A DNA stretch of 64,000 nt. Source: WHSW01 sp963846565 (GTDB lineage: Bacteria; Actinomycetota; Thermoleophilia; Solirubrobacterales; 70-9). A model generated the notes under the pieces. It saw only the letters and a program-made list of their open reading frames with translations. It was not told the DNA's origin and searched no databases. The stretch covers positions 992,001 to 1,056,000 of the forward strand of contig CAWJWL010000005.1 of assembly GCA_963846565.1 (NCBI GenBank), in the 5' to 3' direction. Positions 8,637-17,611 of this stretch are shown here, one piece after another (within the stretch, counting starts at the first letter, position 1; each line of letters begins with the position of its first letter). A program made the position numbers and the translations under genes.

Positions 8637-9926
8637 TCACCCGAGCTCCGCCATCAGGCGTCCGACGCGGTCGTCCCAGCGCTGCGTGAAGAGCCACCGG
8701 TTGTATGCCAGGCGACCATCGCCGGCGAGGGCGTCGGACCGGGATGCGAACGACTGGCGCTCGAGGTGCACGAGTTCCGCCCCGGGCTCGTAGCGGCACT
8801 GCCGTCCGGACTCCTGCAGGCGCATGCACAGGTCGGAGTCCTCGAATCCACCGAGCACGTATGCCGGGTCGAATCCGCCGACCGCCTGGAACTCGGCGCG
8901 GCCGACGAGCAGACAGGCGCCTGTCAGCGCCGGGACCACCCGGGCTTCATTGGCCGCGGGAAGTGTTCCCGGCATGCCCTTGTGGAAGTGGAGCGTCCGC
9001 CAATCGCCCGAGGCCCGCTCCCGTTCGAAGTGCATCCCCGCGTGCTGGAGGGCGCCGTCCTCGTAGAGCAGCTTCGGGCCGGTCGCCGCGGCGCCGCCGT
9101 CCGCGCGGTGGGCCGCGAGCATCGTCTCGAGCCATCCTCGGCGCTCCGGAAACACGTCCGAGTTGAGGAACAGGAGGTGCTCGCCGGTCGCTCGCGCGAC
9201 GGCGGCGTTGTTCGCGTGGGCGAAACCGGCGTTCTGGTCCATGATCACCGCCCGTATCGGCAGCCCGTAGAGCCAGTTCAGGTCCGTGGTGAGGGAGAGG
9301 AACTCCTCGGCGAGCTCCGGCGAATCGAGCACGATCACGATCTCGGCCTCGCGTAGCTCGGGGTCCTCCGCGAGCAGCGCGACCTGTGGCGAGAGCAGGT
9401 CCAGGGCGCCGTAGACCGGGATGATCACCGAGACCGCGGTGCCGGTGGGCACGGTTCCGCGCTCCTCGGCGCGAGCGGAGATCCCCGGGTCGATCCGCTG
9501 ACGCAGTCCCTCGATCGCAGGGTGGCCCTGATGGGCGTAGAAGGCGCCATCGGGCCTGCCGAGGCCGAGTAGGTGGAAGGCCAGCTCGCGCCCGGCCACC
9601 GGGTCGTGGACCGGCTCGGGTATTTCGAGCGCGGTGCCCGCGCCGCCGGCGTCGCCGACCTCGAGTCGCAGCCGGGCCGCGTTGCCCGCCGCACCCGGGG
9701 CCTCGGCGAGGCAGACGAAGCCGCGCACGGACGCACCCCCGGCGAGCGCTTCGACGTCCGGGCGCCTGAATCCGTAGTCGAGCTCGACCGGCGTTCCGCG
9801 CCGCCCCGAGCCCTTGAGTCGCGCCGATGCGTCGCGGCCCACTCCCTTGAGCCAGCCTGCGAGCAGAAGGCGATCCTCGTCGACGACGATCGCGTGGTCG
9901 ACGAAGCCGGGGCCGAGCTCCGTCAA
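8637..9926 (-). CDS. GT2 family glycosyltransferase (rhamnosyltransferase-like)
   Basis: 429 residues from a TTG that overlaps the stop of the upstream GT4 gene (TTGA). A longer reading from 10058 would overlap that gene by 135 bases and its extra residues look like frame noise. The first 110 residues contain the locus-specific module (core LLLAGWLKG). Then a GT-A domain: SVIIPVYGA, AGFAHANNAA, LLFLNSDVFPE (DXD equivalent) and GGFEDSDLCMRL with the catalytic-base region. It ends with a basic helical region. The enzyme should add one sugar, often rhamnose or a related deoxysugar in this subfamily, to the growing chain in the cytoplasm. It is the last gene of the operon that starts at 16641. 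Confidence 0.83.
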   Translation of the reverse strand: MTELGPGFVDHAIVVDEDRLLLAGWLKGVGRDASARLKGSGRRGTPVELDYGFRRPDVEALAGGASVRGFVCLAEAPGAAGNAARLRLEVGDAGGAGTALEIPEPVHDPVAGRELAFHLLGLGRPDGAFYAHQGHPAIEGLRQRIDPGISARAEERGTVPTGTAVSVIIPVYGALDLLSPQVALLAEDPELREAEIVIVLDSPELAEEFLSLTTDLNWLYGLPIRAVIMDQNAGFAHANNAAVARATGEHLLFLNSDVFPERRGWLETMLAAHRADGGAAATGPKLLYEDGALQHAGMHFERERASGDWRTLHFHKGMPGTLPAANEARVVPALTGACLLVGRAEFQAVGGFDPAYVLGGFEDSDLCMRLQESGRQCRYEPGAELVHLERQSFASRSDALAGDGRLAYNRWLFTQRWDDRVGRLMAELG

Positions 9927-11221
9927 CTCGTCATCCCGGTCGTGACCGCGCTTGCGGGAGTGGGAGGGGCGCTCAGCTCGCGGTAGATCTCCGCGTGCCG
10001 TTCCGCGGCCGCGGCGGAGCTCGTGACCGCGGGGATGCCGGCGCGAAGGCGCTCCCACAGGCCCTCCGTGTCCGCGGCCTCGACGAGCACGCGGGCGAGG
10101 TCCTGTGGCTCGCCGACGGCGAAGTGGAGGCCGTTGACGCCGTCATCGACCTTCTCCGCCATGCCACCGATGTTGCTCGTAACCACCGGGCGGCCGTGCA
10201 TGAACGCCTCCTGAACCACGAGCGGCGAGTTCTCCCACCAGATCGAGGGGATGACGACCCAGTCGACCTGCCCCATCCTCCCCTTGAGCTGGCTCGGGTG
10301 ATAGCTGCCGAGAAAGCTGACGGTGTCCGGGCTCTTTCGCAGCAGCTTCTTCAGCCGCTTGCGGATCGCCTTCGGCTGCAGGTCGAGGTTGGCGCCGCTC
10401 AGGTAGAGCCGGATGTCGTCGCGTCCCTGGCGCTCCAGGAGCGCCATCGCCTCGACCAGCACGTCGACGCCCTTGTACGGGTTGAGCTGGCCGAAGAAGC
10501 CAAAGCTGGAGCGCTTCTCGCCGGGTCCGAGGTGGCGCGCCGGGGCGGGCTCGAGCGGATGGCGGCCGTGGTCGAGCTCGATGATCTTCTCGCGCGGGAG
10601 GCCCCAGCTCACGTAGCGCTCGAGCAGGAAGCGGCTCGGGGCGATGAAGCGGTCGACGAGTTCGAGCTGGGCCTTGATGTAGCGCTCGCGGACGTAGAAG
10701 CGCCCCGGCGAGTGCTCAGGAAAGCACTGGTGACAGCGTTGGGGCGAGGCATGGGTACAGAGCTCGTAGTCCTTCGTGCGGACCATCTGCCCGCCGGCGT
10801 TGCAGATCGGGCGGTACTCGTGCAGCGTGTAGAGGATCGGGACCTTCGGGAGCACCTTGCGCACCGCGCGGATCGCCTCGAAGCCGATCAGCTCGCTGTG
10901 CTGAAAGTGGACGACGTCCGGGCGCAGGTCCTCGAGCAGTGCGGCGATGTGGCGGGTGTAGAGCTCCTTTCCGGCCGCGGTGCCGAAGAAGTAGTCGTCC
11001 GGTCCCACGTGCTCGCTGAAGAGCAGGATCTGGTCGTCGCTCCCGTCGACGACACCGAGCAGCGTGCCGGGGTGGATGAACGCCGGATCACCGGTGCGGG
11101 CGACGAGCACCGGGTCGGTGTCGTCGCGTTCGCGGAAGGCCTCGAAGAGCTCGAGGGCGACCTGCTCGGCACCCCCGCGGATGAACTCGGGGTGTCCGTG
11201 GACGAAGAAGAGAACTCGCAT
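9923..11221 (-). CDS. GT4 family glycosyltransferase
   Basis: 432 residues with a two-Rossmann GT-B layout. N-terminal FFVHGHPEFIRGGAEQ is the acceptor-side glycine-rich loop; the C-terminal half has FGQLNPYKGVDVLVEA and the ENSPLVVQE segment, an E-x7-E retaining-transferase motif, followed by GRPVVTSNIGG. Four cysteines (140, 155, 163, 166) form a CxxC-containing cluster found in a subset of GT4 enzymes and could bind a metal or form a structural knuckle. It overlaps the downstream GT2 by four bases and lies 44 bases after the GT2-GT4 gene. Donor and linkage are not predictable. Confidence 0.86.
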   Translation of the reverse strand: MRVLFFVHGHPEFIRGGAEQVALELFEAFRERDDTDPVLVARTGDPAFIHPGTLLGVVDGSDDQILLFSEHVGPDDYFFGTAAGKELYTRHIAALLEDLRPDVVHFQHSELIGFEAIRAVRKVLPKVPILYTLHEYRPICNAGGQMVRTKDYELCTHASPQRCHQCFPEHSPGRFYVRERYIKAQLELVDRFIAPSRFLLERYVSWGLPREKIIELDHGRHPLEPAPARHLGPGEKRSSFGFFGQLNPYKGVDVLVEAMALLERQGRDDIRLYLSGANLDLQPKAIRKRLKKLLRKSPDTVSFLGSYHPSQLKGRMGQVDWVVIPSIWWENSPLVVQEAFMHGRPVVTSNIGGMAEKVDDGVNGLHFAVGEPQDLARVLVEAADTEGLWERLRAGIPAVTSSAAAAERHAEIYRELSAPPTPASAVTTGMTS

Positions 11222-11265
11222 AGACCAGGCCCCGCCGTTCGCAGGTTAGACGGTTCCGGGCACCC

Positions 11266-13968
11266 TCAGGCGGCCTCGACGAACCGTTGAATCCGCTCGA
11301 TCAGGGCGTCGTCGAACGCCTCCTCCCACGAACGCGGCCAGCGAACGCTCGCGGCCCCGACCCTGCCCTCACGATCGCCCAGTGAGCGCACAGCCGCAGA
11401 GAGACCGTCCTTGATCGCGTCCGATGTCGGCTCCACCGGGATCAGGTTGGCGGAGATCTGCCGCATGGCGTCGGCGGTCTTGTTCTCGAAGGTGCTCGTG
11501 ACGACACGCATCCCCGCGGCGGCCATCTCGATCGGGACGAGGCTCGGATGCGGAGTGTCCTGGAGCGAGAGGCCGACGCTGTGGCGCCCCAGGAGCCGCC
11601 GGTAAGCGCGCTGGTCGGCGCGCCGCAGGATCCGCAGCGTCGCGGAGTCGGTCAACCGCAGCCGCGACTCCTCGCGGGCGCCGATGCCGAAGAACTCCCA
11701 GCGCCCCGGGAACCTGCCCTCCGCGATCGCCTCGCTGAGCGCGATCACGCCGAGCTCGTACATGTTGCGCTCCGCGTGCGCCTCCGGGCGGGCGTAGAAG
11801 AGGAGGCGCTGGTCCAGGCCCTCGAGACCCTCCACCGTCGGCGGGTCGACCTGGGTGATCGCGTTGTCGAACGCGGTCGAATCGCTCTCGCCGGCGTCGA
11901 GCCCGGCGGCGTACACGCCGATCCTGCGCCGGCGGAAGAACTCGCGCAGGAGCTCGGTCGAGAAGACGGCGAAATGCGGATAGGAGTAGGCCTGGCGGGT
12001 GATCGCGCCGAGCGTCCCGACGGGATAGGTGAGCGGGTCGTACTCCTGGATCACGAAGACGAACCGGCTGCGCCCGAGCTCGGCGCTGGCGCGATGGGCG
12101 AGGTGCGCCGTCCACGATGTGGTCGCGATGAAGCGATCGCTCGGACTGACCCGCAGCCTGAGCTGCTCCCGGGTCGGCGCGAAGGCGACCTCGACCAGGT
12201 CGAGGATCGGGCCGAGGCCCTCGTAGGAGGAGACCCGCCGCTTCCAGTCCTCCGGGAGAAAGGTCGGATCGACCGCGACCAGGCGCATGCGAATCCCCGC
12301 CTCGGCAAGCCGGCGAGCCAGGTTGAACTTGCCGATGTACGCGGCGAAGAAGTGCTCGAGGTCGATCGTGGGGACGAGCATGTTCACCGTGGGCTCGCGG
12401 CTCGGGTCGACCTCGAGCGGAATCGGCGCGAGCTTCTCGATCAGCTGGGCGACGAGCGCGGGTGGCTCGGCGGTGCTCCCGCGGTCGATTGGCGGAGGCG
12501 CCGGCACCGGGCGGCCTTGCGCGTAGTACTCCGGCTTGCGTCGCCGCATCGCGGTCATCGGCCTGATCATGCTTCGCCAGAGGAGGCCTCTGGCGATCAG
12601 GCGCTCGCGGCCCATCGCCGGCGCCTTCCGGACCCGGGCGCCGAGCGCGCGGCACGACTGCCAGCCGGCGGCGACGATGGAGCCGCCACGGCTCTGCGAG
12701 CGCCGGAACAGGGCCACGGCGCGCGCCTTGCGCCCGCGGAGCGTGTCGGCGCAGCGGAGCGCGAGGAGCTCGGCGTGCCCCTGCGCGGGGATGACGACGC
12801 CGAAGTAGTCGGCGCGCAGACGGAGCAGCCACTGGCTCAACGCGGTCCGGTTCTGGACCGGGCGGGGCAGGTGGCGCGGCCCCCACTGCGCGCCGCGGCT
12901 CCCGTAGGCGTTGCCCGCATGCTGGACGTAGTCGTAGAGCGGCCGGTCGACGTAGGAGATCCGCCCGCTGGCGAGGGCGACGAGGGCGAGCCAGTGATCG
13001 TGAAAGGCGTCGCCGATCCGCTGCGGGAACGGCAGTGCCCGCTCGAGCAGCTCGCGCGGGAACAGCGAGGCGGCGGCCGTGATCGTGTTCGCGACCAGCA
13101 GCGTCGCCATGTTGGTGTGGTTGGTGCGCCGCTCGGTCCAGTAGGTGGGCGAGATCACCTCGCCCGACTCGTCGGTGAGACGCATGTCGCTGTAGGCAAG
13201 GGAGACGCCCTCGCGACGCGCCGCGTCGACGAGCGTCGCGAGCTTGTCCGGGTACCAGGAGTCGTCCTGGTCGGAAAGGGCGACGAAGGCGGCCTCGGCC
13301 GGGACGTACGTCAGCGCGCGCTCGAAGTTGAGGTAGTAGCCACGGCGGTGCTCTGACCGGCTCAGGCGGAACCGGTCGTCGCCCTCGATCTCGGCCTCGA
13401 GCGTCGCGAGCGCGTCAGGGGCCGAGTGGTCGTCGCTGATCAGGCAGATCCAGTTGCCGTGGGTCTGGGCGCGGATCGAGTCGAGCTGCCGGCGCAGGAG
13501 GGTCGGATCCGGGTTGTGCGTGGCCATGCAGATCGCGACCAGGGGTTGACCCGGATCGCCCCCGTCGGCCGGGCCGTCCTCGGGTGCGAACCCATGGCCC
13601 GGATCGAGGTCGATGACGTCAACCGGGTGAGCGGCCTCGCCCCCGTCGCCAAGGGAGACGACGAGCTCGAGCTCGGCCTCGGCCGGTTGCTCGATCGCCG
13701 GGATCGCAACCAACGCCCAGAACCCGCTCCGAAACGCGTTACCTCCCGGATCGCGGCCAGGGTCGCTCGCTCGCAGGATGTCGGCGCGCGGCATCGAGTG
13801 TGCGGAGACGGGGTGGCGCTCCCCGCCGACCCCGACCCAGAGCCTCGCGATGGTCTCGCGCTCGTGGTAGCACCAGCCGTGGATGAAGAGCACCGCTCCG
13901 CGCCCAACGTGCACACGCTTCGGGACCGCGGATTCGACCGCGGCGCGGAGCCGGGGCGTATCGGTCAT
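11266..13968 (-). CDS. bifunctional glycosyltransferase: GT2 plus WsaF-like GT4 domains
   Basis: 900 residues. Residues 1-120 are the recurring module (core LFIHGWCYHE, later FWALVAIPA). Residues about 143-430 form a GT2 domain (VAICMATHNP, LISDDHSA, ALSDQDDSWYPDKL). Residues about 530-890 resemble the GT4 fold of WsaF-type rhamnosyltransferases (VNMLVPTIDLEHFF, FVIQEYDPLTYP, ENKTADAM near the end). Two active domains would let one protein add two successive residues. The ATG at 13968 overlaps the sulfatase stop (ATGA), which fits translational coupling; the frame stays open about 105 codons further upstream but those run antiparallel through the sulfatase end and are noise. The GT2 part is clearly paralogous to the one fused to the ATPase at 3042-5759. 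Confidence 0.84.
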   Translation of the reverse strand: MTDTPRLRAAVESAVPKRVHVGRGAVLFIHGWCYHERETIARLWVGVGGERHPVSAHSMPRADILRASDPGRDPGGNAFRSGFWALVAIPAIEQPAEAELELVVSLGDGGEAAHPVDVIDLDPGHGFAPEDGPADGGDPGQPLVAICMATHNPDPTLLRRQLDSIRAQTHGNWICLISDDHSAPDALATLEAEIEGDDRFRLSRSEHRRGYYLNFERALTYVPAEAAFVALSDQDDSWYPDKLATLVDAARREGVSLAYSDMRLTDESGEVISPTYWTERRTNHTNMATLLVANTITAAASLFPRELLERALPFPQRIGDAFHDHWLALVALASGRISYVDRPLYDYVQHAGNAYGSRGAQWGPRHLPRPVQNRTALSQWLLRLRADYFGVVIPAQGHAELLALRCADTLRGRKARAVALFRRSQSRGGSIVAAGWQSCRALGARVRKAPAMGRERLIARGLLWRSMIRPMTAMRRRKPEYYAQGRPVPAPPPIDRGSTAEPPALVAQLIEKLAPIPLEVDPSREPTVNMLVPTIDLEHFFAAYIGKFNLARRLAEAGIRMRLVAVDPTFLPEDWKRRVSSYEGLGPILDLVEVAFAPTREQLRLRVSPSDRFIATTSWTAHLAHRASAELGRSRFVFVIQEYDPLTYPVGTLGAITRQAYSYPHFAVFSTELLREFFRRRRIGVYAAGLDAGESDSTAFDNAITQVDPPTVEGLEGLDQRLLFYARPEAHAERNMYELGVIALSEAIAEGRFPGRWEFFGIGAREESRLRLTDSATLRILRRADQRAYRRLLGRHSVGLSLQDTPHPSLVPIEMAAAGMRVVTSTFENKTADAMRQISANLIPVEPTSDAIKDGLSAAVRSLGDREGRVGAASVRWPRSWEEAFDDALIERIQRFVEAA

Positions 13969-15767
13969 CTCGGCGCCGCGTTCTGGTCGCGACGCGTGTC
14001 CCGGCAGGCGCGGACCCCCTTTACCTTGATTCGGCGCCGGCCGTCCGCAAGCTCGGCCACCAGCCGCAAGCGGCGGGGCTTGCTCACCGGGAGCTTTGCG
14101 ACATCGACCCGGAGGCGATATGGCGGATTCGATCGTCCGCCGACCTTGCGGCCCCGGAGGAAGACCTCGAGCTCGTCGATCGGTTCGACGGCCGAGGACA
14201 GGCTCACTCGCAGGTCCCGGTGGGTGCAGCGGCCGGCGATCGACGGCCGGATCCGCAGCGCCAGTTCGGGCACGGCGGAGCAAGCCGCGCCCGCGCAGGT
14301 GCGCATTTCCGCGAGGCGCCGCGAGAGCGACTCGACCACGCCCGCGTACGCCGGGTCGAGGTGGCGGCTGTCGAGCTGATCGGGGTCCAGCCTCAGGTCA
14401 TAGAGCTCCCGCTCGCCGGTCTCGTGCTCGAAGTATGCGTAGCGCCCGTTGCGGATCCCGGTGCCGCCAACCGCTGGCGGCACGCCGACGGTCTCGAGCA
14501 GGATGTCGCGGCCGAGCTCGTCGCGCGGCCGGCGCGCGATCTCGAGCAGCGAGAGACCGTCGAGCGGGAGACCCGGCGTCGCGCCGGCCGCCTCGACGAT
14601 CGTGCGCGCCAGGTCCACATTCGAGACGAGCTCGGAGCTCTTCGTCTCAGGCTCGATTCCCGGCCCACGGATCAGCAGGGGTACCCGGATTCCCTCCTCA
14701 TAGAGCAGGAGCTTCTCCGTCGGGATGCGGTGCTCGCCGAAGAAGAAGCCGTTGTCCGAGGTGAAGATGACGTAGGTGTTGTCGAGCTCACCGGTCTCCT
14801 CGAGCGTCGCGATGATGTCCTCGACCGCCTCGTCGAGGGCGAGCAGCGACTCGAGCCGGCAGCGCCACCTGGTCGTTATCTGGGCGACCTGGGCCTGGGT
14901 GAATTGCGGACGGGACTGGATGCTCGCCGGCTTGTCCGAGACGTCGGCCTCGTTGAACGACGGCCTCTGCGGAAGCGGGGCGTCGTCGAATGCGGTCGCG
15001 TGGCGCGGTGCGGGGATCGGAACCCCTCCGCCGATGCAATCCTGCGCGCCGTGCGGGCTCGGTTGCGGGTTGCCTCCGTGGGGCGCCAGCGGGGAGAAGG
15101 CGATGAAGAACGGTTGCGCCGCCGCCGCGCGCTCGCGGATCACCTGCGTCGTGCGAGCCCCGAGCACATCGGTCACGTAGTCCGCCACGCCATTGCCGTA
15201 GTCGACGAGCGCTCCGTTCTCGTTCAGCCGGTAGCCGTAGTAGCGGTGTACGTGCTGCAGTCGCTCGACCGGCCGGCAGTCCGAGCATCCGGTGAGCGTC
15301 CACCAACCGTCCCACCCCGCAGGCAGCAGTGCCGGCGTCTGCTCGTAGTAGAGGAGGTACTTCCCGATGTGCGCCGTGTAGTACCCGGCCGCCTGAAGCC
15401 AGAGCGGCAGCGTGTTGGAGGAGTCGAAGCGCAGGAAGCTGCCGGTGGGGGGAGTGTTGTGGCGGACGTGATGGTTGTGCGCGTACTGGCCGGTGAGGCC
15501 GGTCGCGCGGGAGGGGCAGCAGAGCGGAAAGCTCACGAACGAGTTCTCGAAGGAGATGCCTTCGGCCCCGAGCAGGCGCTGCGTGGCGCGCATCTCGGCA
15601 ACCGAGCGCACCTCCAGGTCGTCGGTCGTGATCAGGATGAAGTTGGGCTGCTCGTCAGCTGCCGATCCGTGGTCCTCGCCGCCCGCCGCCATCAAGGGTG
15701 GGCCGAGGATCGCCGTGGCAGCGACCAACCCCGCGAGCGCTAGCGTGCGTGGGGCGAGCGCGCGCAT
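13965..15767 (-). CDS. secreted arylsulfatase-type sulfatase
   Basis: 600 residues from the ATG at 15767, which begins a clear signal peptide (MRALAPRTLALAGLV...). The alkaline-phosphatase-superfamily core follows: ILITTDDLEVRS with the metal-binding Asp pair, and LCCPSRATGLTG, the C-x-P-x-R motif whose Cys must be converted to formylglycine. Later FTSDNGFFFGEHR and GIRVPLLIRGPG are further sulfatase signatures. The last 110 residues are a Cys-containing beta-rich tail not needed for the fold. A sulfatase inside a locus with two sulfotransferase domains suggests trimming or turnover of a sulfated glycan outside the cell. No maturase (FGE/anSME) is in the window. Confidence 0.88.
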   Translation of the reverse strand: MRALAPRTLALAGLVAATAILGPPLMAAGGEDHGSAADEQPNFILITTDDLEVRSVAEMRATQRLLGAEGISFENSFVSFPLCCPSRATGLTGQYAHNHHVRHNTPPTGSFLRFDSSNTLPLWLQAAGYYTAHIGKYLLYYEQTPALLPAGWDGWWTLTGCSDCRPVERLQHVHRYYGYRLNENGALVDYGNGVADYVTDVLGARTTQVIRERAAAAQPFFIAFSPLAPHGGNPQPSPHGAQDCIGGGVPIPAPRHATAFDDAPLPQRPSFNEADVSDKPASIQSRPQFTQAQVAQITTRWRCRLESLLALDEAVEDIIATLEETGELDNTYVIFTSDNGFFFGEHRIPTEKLLLYEEGIRVPLLIRGPGIEPETKSSELVSNVDLARTIVEAAGATPGLPLDGLSLLEIARRPRDELGRDILLETVGVPPAVGGTGIRNGRYAYFEHETGERELYDLRLDPDQLDSRHLDPAYAGVVESLSRRLAEMRTCAGAACSAVPELALRIRPSIAGRCTHRDLRVSLSSAVEPIDELEVFLRGRKVGGRSNPPYRLRVDVAKLPVSKPRRLRLVAELADGRRRIKVKGVRACRDTRRDQNAAPR

Positions 15768-15789
15768 CCCGGTGGATGTTAGGCCCTGA

Positions 15790-16641
15790 TCAGCAGCTCC
15801 GCTTGACGTTGACCCCGCCGCCGCCGCGACAGGAATCGGACCCGCCGCCGCCCTTGAGGATGTCGTTGCCCTGGAGCCCGGCGAGCTGGTCGTCTCCGCC
15901 CTTGCCCTCGAGGCGATCGTCGCCGTCGCCGCCCTTGAGCGCGTCGTTTCCGCCCCCGCCGCGAGCGACGTCATTGCCTGCGCCGCCGCGAATGATGTCG
16001 TCGCCGCCTGACCCGCAGGCGAGGTCGTCTCCACCGAGCCCGACGACGACGTCGTTGCCGCCGAGCAGGGCGATCACGTCCGGCCCTTCGGTCCCGGTCA
16101 GGGTGTCGTCGCCGTCGGTGCCGACGATGTTCGCGACTCGCCCGGCGCAGAGCACGGGCGGCGGGCTCTCGACCCGGGTCGAGATCCGGCTGTCGTTGTT
16201 GGGAAGCTGCGTGTCGGTCTTGCGCTTGCCGAGGCTGACGCTGTTGATTGCCCCGTAGGGCCGCGCGGCGGCCTCGGGACGGACCTGGACGCTGACGTTC
16301 TGTACGGCCCCGGCGGCCAGCGTGCCGAGGTTGCAGATCACGCGGCGCTTGGTGGCCGAGCAGCCGGCCACGTCGACGGCGACGAACGCCGCGCGCTTGT
16401 CGAGGGTGTCGACGAGGCGGACATCCTCCGCCGGATCCGGGCCCGCGTTCGACACCTGGATCGCGTAGGTGAGGAGCTCTCCGGCCCTCACCGGGTCCGG
16501 CGTGTCGGTCTGGGTCACGGCGAGGTCCACGCTCACGGCGTGAGCCGACGCCGGGATTGCGAGCGCGGCGAGCGCGCAGGCCAGCACGGCGTAGCGTCGC
16601 GTGTGGCGGGGCATCCGTCTTTCAACGACCGTCGACCTCAT
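15790..16641 (-). CDS. secreted DUF11 / RTX-type calcium-binding repeat protein
   Basis: 283 residues. The ATG at 16641 has GGAGG five bases upstream, which settles the start over the 27-codon longer reading. A signal peptide (hydrophobic ...LACALAALAIPASAHA) is followed by a DUF11-like beta domain (DTPDPVRAGELLTYAI, SNAGPDPAEDV) and then about ten nonapeptide repeats of the GGxGxDxLx type (GGNDVVVGL, GGDDIIRGG, GNDALKGGD), which form a calcium-binding beta-roll in RTX proteins. It ends in a Cys-containing tail. It is probably a surface or extracellular-matrix protein; it heads the operon with the sulfatase and glycosyltransferases. Confidence 0.83.
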   Translation of the reverse strand: MRSTVVERRMPRHTRRYAVLACALAALAIPASAHAVSVDLAVTQTDTPDPVRAGELLTYAIQVSNAGPDPAEDVRLVDTLDKRAAFVAVDVAGCSATKRRVICNLGTLAAGAVQNVSVQVRPEAAARPYGAINSVSLGKRKTDTQLPNNDSRISTRVESPPPVLCAGRVANIVGTDGDDTLTGTEGPDVIALLGGNDVVVGLGGDDLACGSGGDDIIRGGAGNDVARGGGGNDALKGGDGDDRLEGKGGDDQLAGLQGNDILKGGGGSDSCRGGGGVNVKRSC

Positions 16642-16847
16642 CGGACCTCCAGGGGTTGGGCGTAAGTCACGTTCCCCTATGCAACACCGCGAAACGTGTA
16701 AACGGTGCGGCGCATCCGCCACATCGGCTCCTTGATCCGCGCGCCGGCGCCGTGCACGCTCGGCCGGTGCCGATGTTCTGGGCAGTTTGCTGGGCTATAG
16801 CCGCGAAAGCGCACCGAGTTCTGCGGCGTGGGCGGCTCGACCGGTCG
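16642..16847. other. divergent intergenic region
   Basis: About 200 bases between the minus-strand RTX operon and the plus-strand DUF559 relic. It should hold the promoter of the polysaccharide operon. A TTTACA box followed about 16 bases later by ATAGGG is the best candidate on the minus strand, but it is a weak match. No RNA gene is visible. Confidence 0.35.
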
Positions 16848-17611
16848 ATGGCCGAACTGGCGAGCCGACAGCGCGGTCTCGTGAGGCGCGATCAGCTGCT
16901 CACGCTCGGTTTCAGCAGCGACATGATCAGCCACCGCGCGCGGACCGGACGTCTTCACCGGGTCTACCGGGGCGTCTACTCGGTCGGGACGAAGCCGCGG
17001 ACCCAAAAGACACGCTGGCTCGCGGCAGTCTTCGCCTGTGGCCCCGGCGCCGTGCTCTCTCACCGCTCGGCCGCCGCACTTTGGGGAATCCGTGGGACCT
17101 CAGCAGCTCGGATAGACGTCGCGCCGAGGCTCGTCGCTCGATCACGCCTCAGGAACTACGCGCAGCCCTCGAACGCAACCCCGGGCTCAATGGCGTTCCT
17201 GTGGTGCGAGCGATCGTCGGCCCCGGCGAGCACGACCTCGATGCCAAGGCCCGAAGCCCCCTCGAACTCGCTCTGCTCGCGATCTGCCGCGAGTACGGCG
17301 TCCCCGAGCCGCAGGTGAATCGCTGGATCGCCCTCGACATCCCCGCCGGAGGGCTCGAGGCTGACTTCTGCTGGCCGGAGCAGCGGCTCGTGGTCGAGGT
17401 CGATGAAGAGGCCGGCCATTCCACTCTGCGAGCTCGGCGCAACTACCCCGAGCGAGACACTGCCCTCATTGCCGCGGGTTGGTTTCCTGTGCGCATTCCT
17501 GAGCGGGACTTCGCGCGGCCAGGGGCGATCGCCCAACGGCTCCTGCGCGCCCTGCGGGGAGTCAGACCCACCTCTGTATCCTCGCCCGTCGCGTGGCGAA
17601 GAAGGTCCTGA
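16848..17611 (+). pseudogene. broken DUF559/AbiEi-like gene
   Basis: The first part, from the ATG at 16848, reads in one frame: AELASRQRGLVRRDQLL, RTGRLHRVYRGVYSVG and VLSHRSAAALWGI, the N-terminal winged-helix-like half of proteins annotated as AbiEi-like/DUF559. From about 17120 the homology jumps to another frame: ITPQELRAALERNPG, SPLELALLAICREYGVPEPQ and EADFCWPEQRLVVEVDEE, the DUF559 nuclease-like half with its D...EVD core. The roughly 45-50 residues that usually join the halves (the conserved ARTLLDLA region) are absent. The gene therefore carries an out-of-frame internal deletion. The C-terminal frame ends at 17611, overlapping the start of rplK, whose promoter may lie inside the relic. 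Intact relatives are often repeated many times in Solirubrobacterales genomes. Confidence 0.75.
17577..17582 (+). promoter_or_regulatory. -10-like TATCCT before rplK
   Basis: TATCCT lies ten bases before the GTG of rplK and within the 3' end of the DUF559 relic. It would drive rplK-rplA with a very short leader. No good -35 box is visible. Confidence 0.4.

Noticed and set aside
9995..13356. Plus-strand frames of 431 and 602 codons opposite the GT4 and GT2-GT4 genes
   Set aside because: Shadows; the minus strand has catalytic motifs and coupled starts.
15790..16100. Repeated GC-rich units resembling a short tandem or CRISPR-like array
   Set aside because: They are the codons of RTX nonapeptide repeats with degenerate sequence and no spacers.
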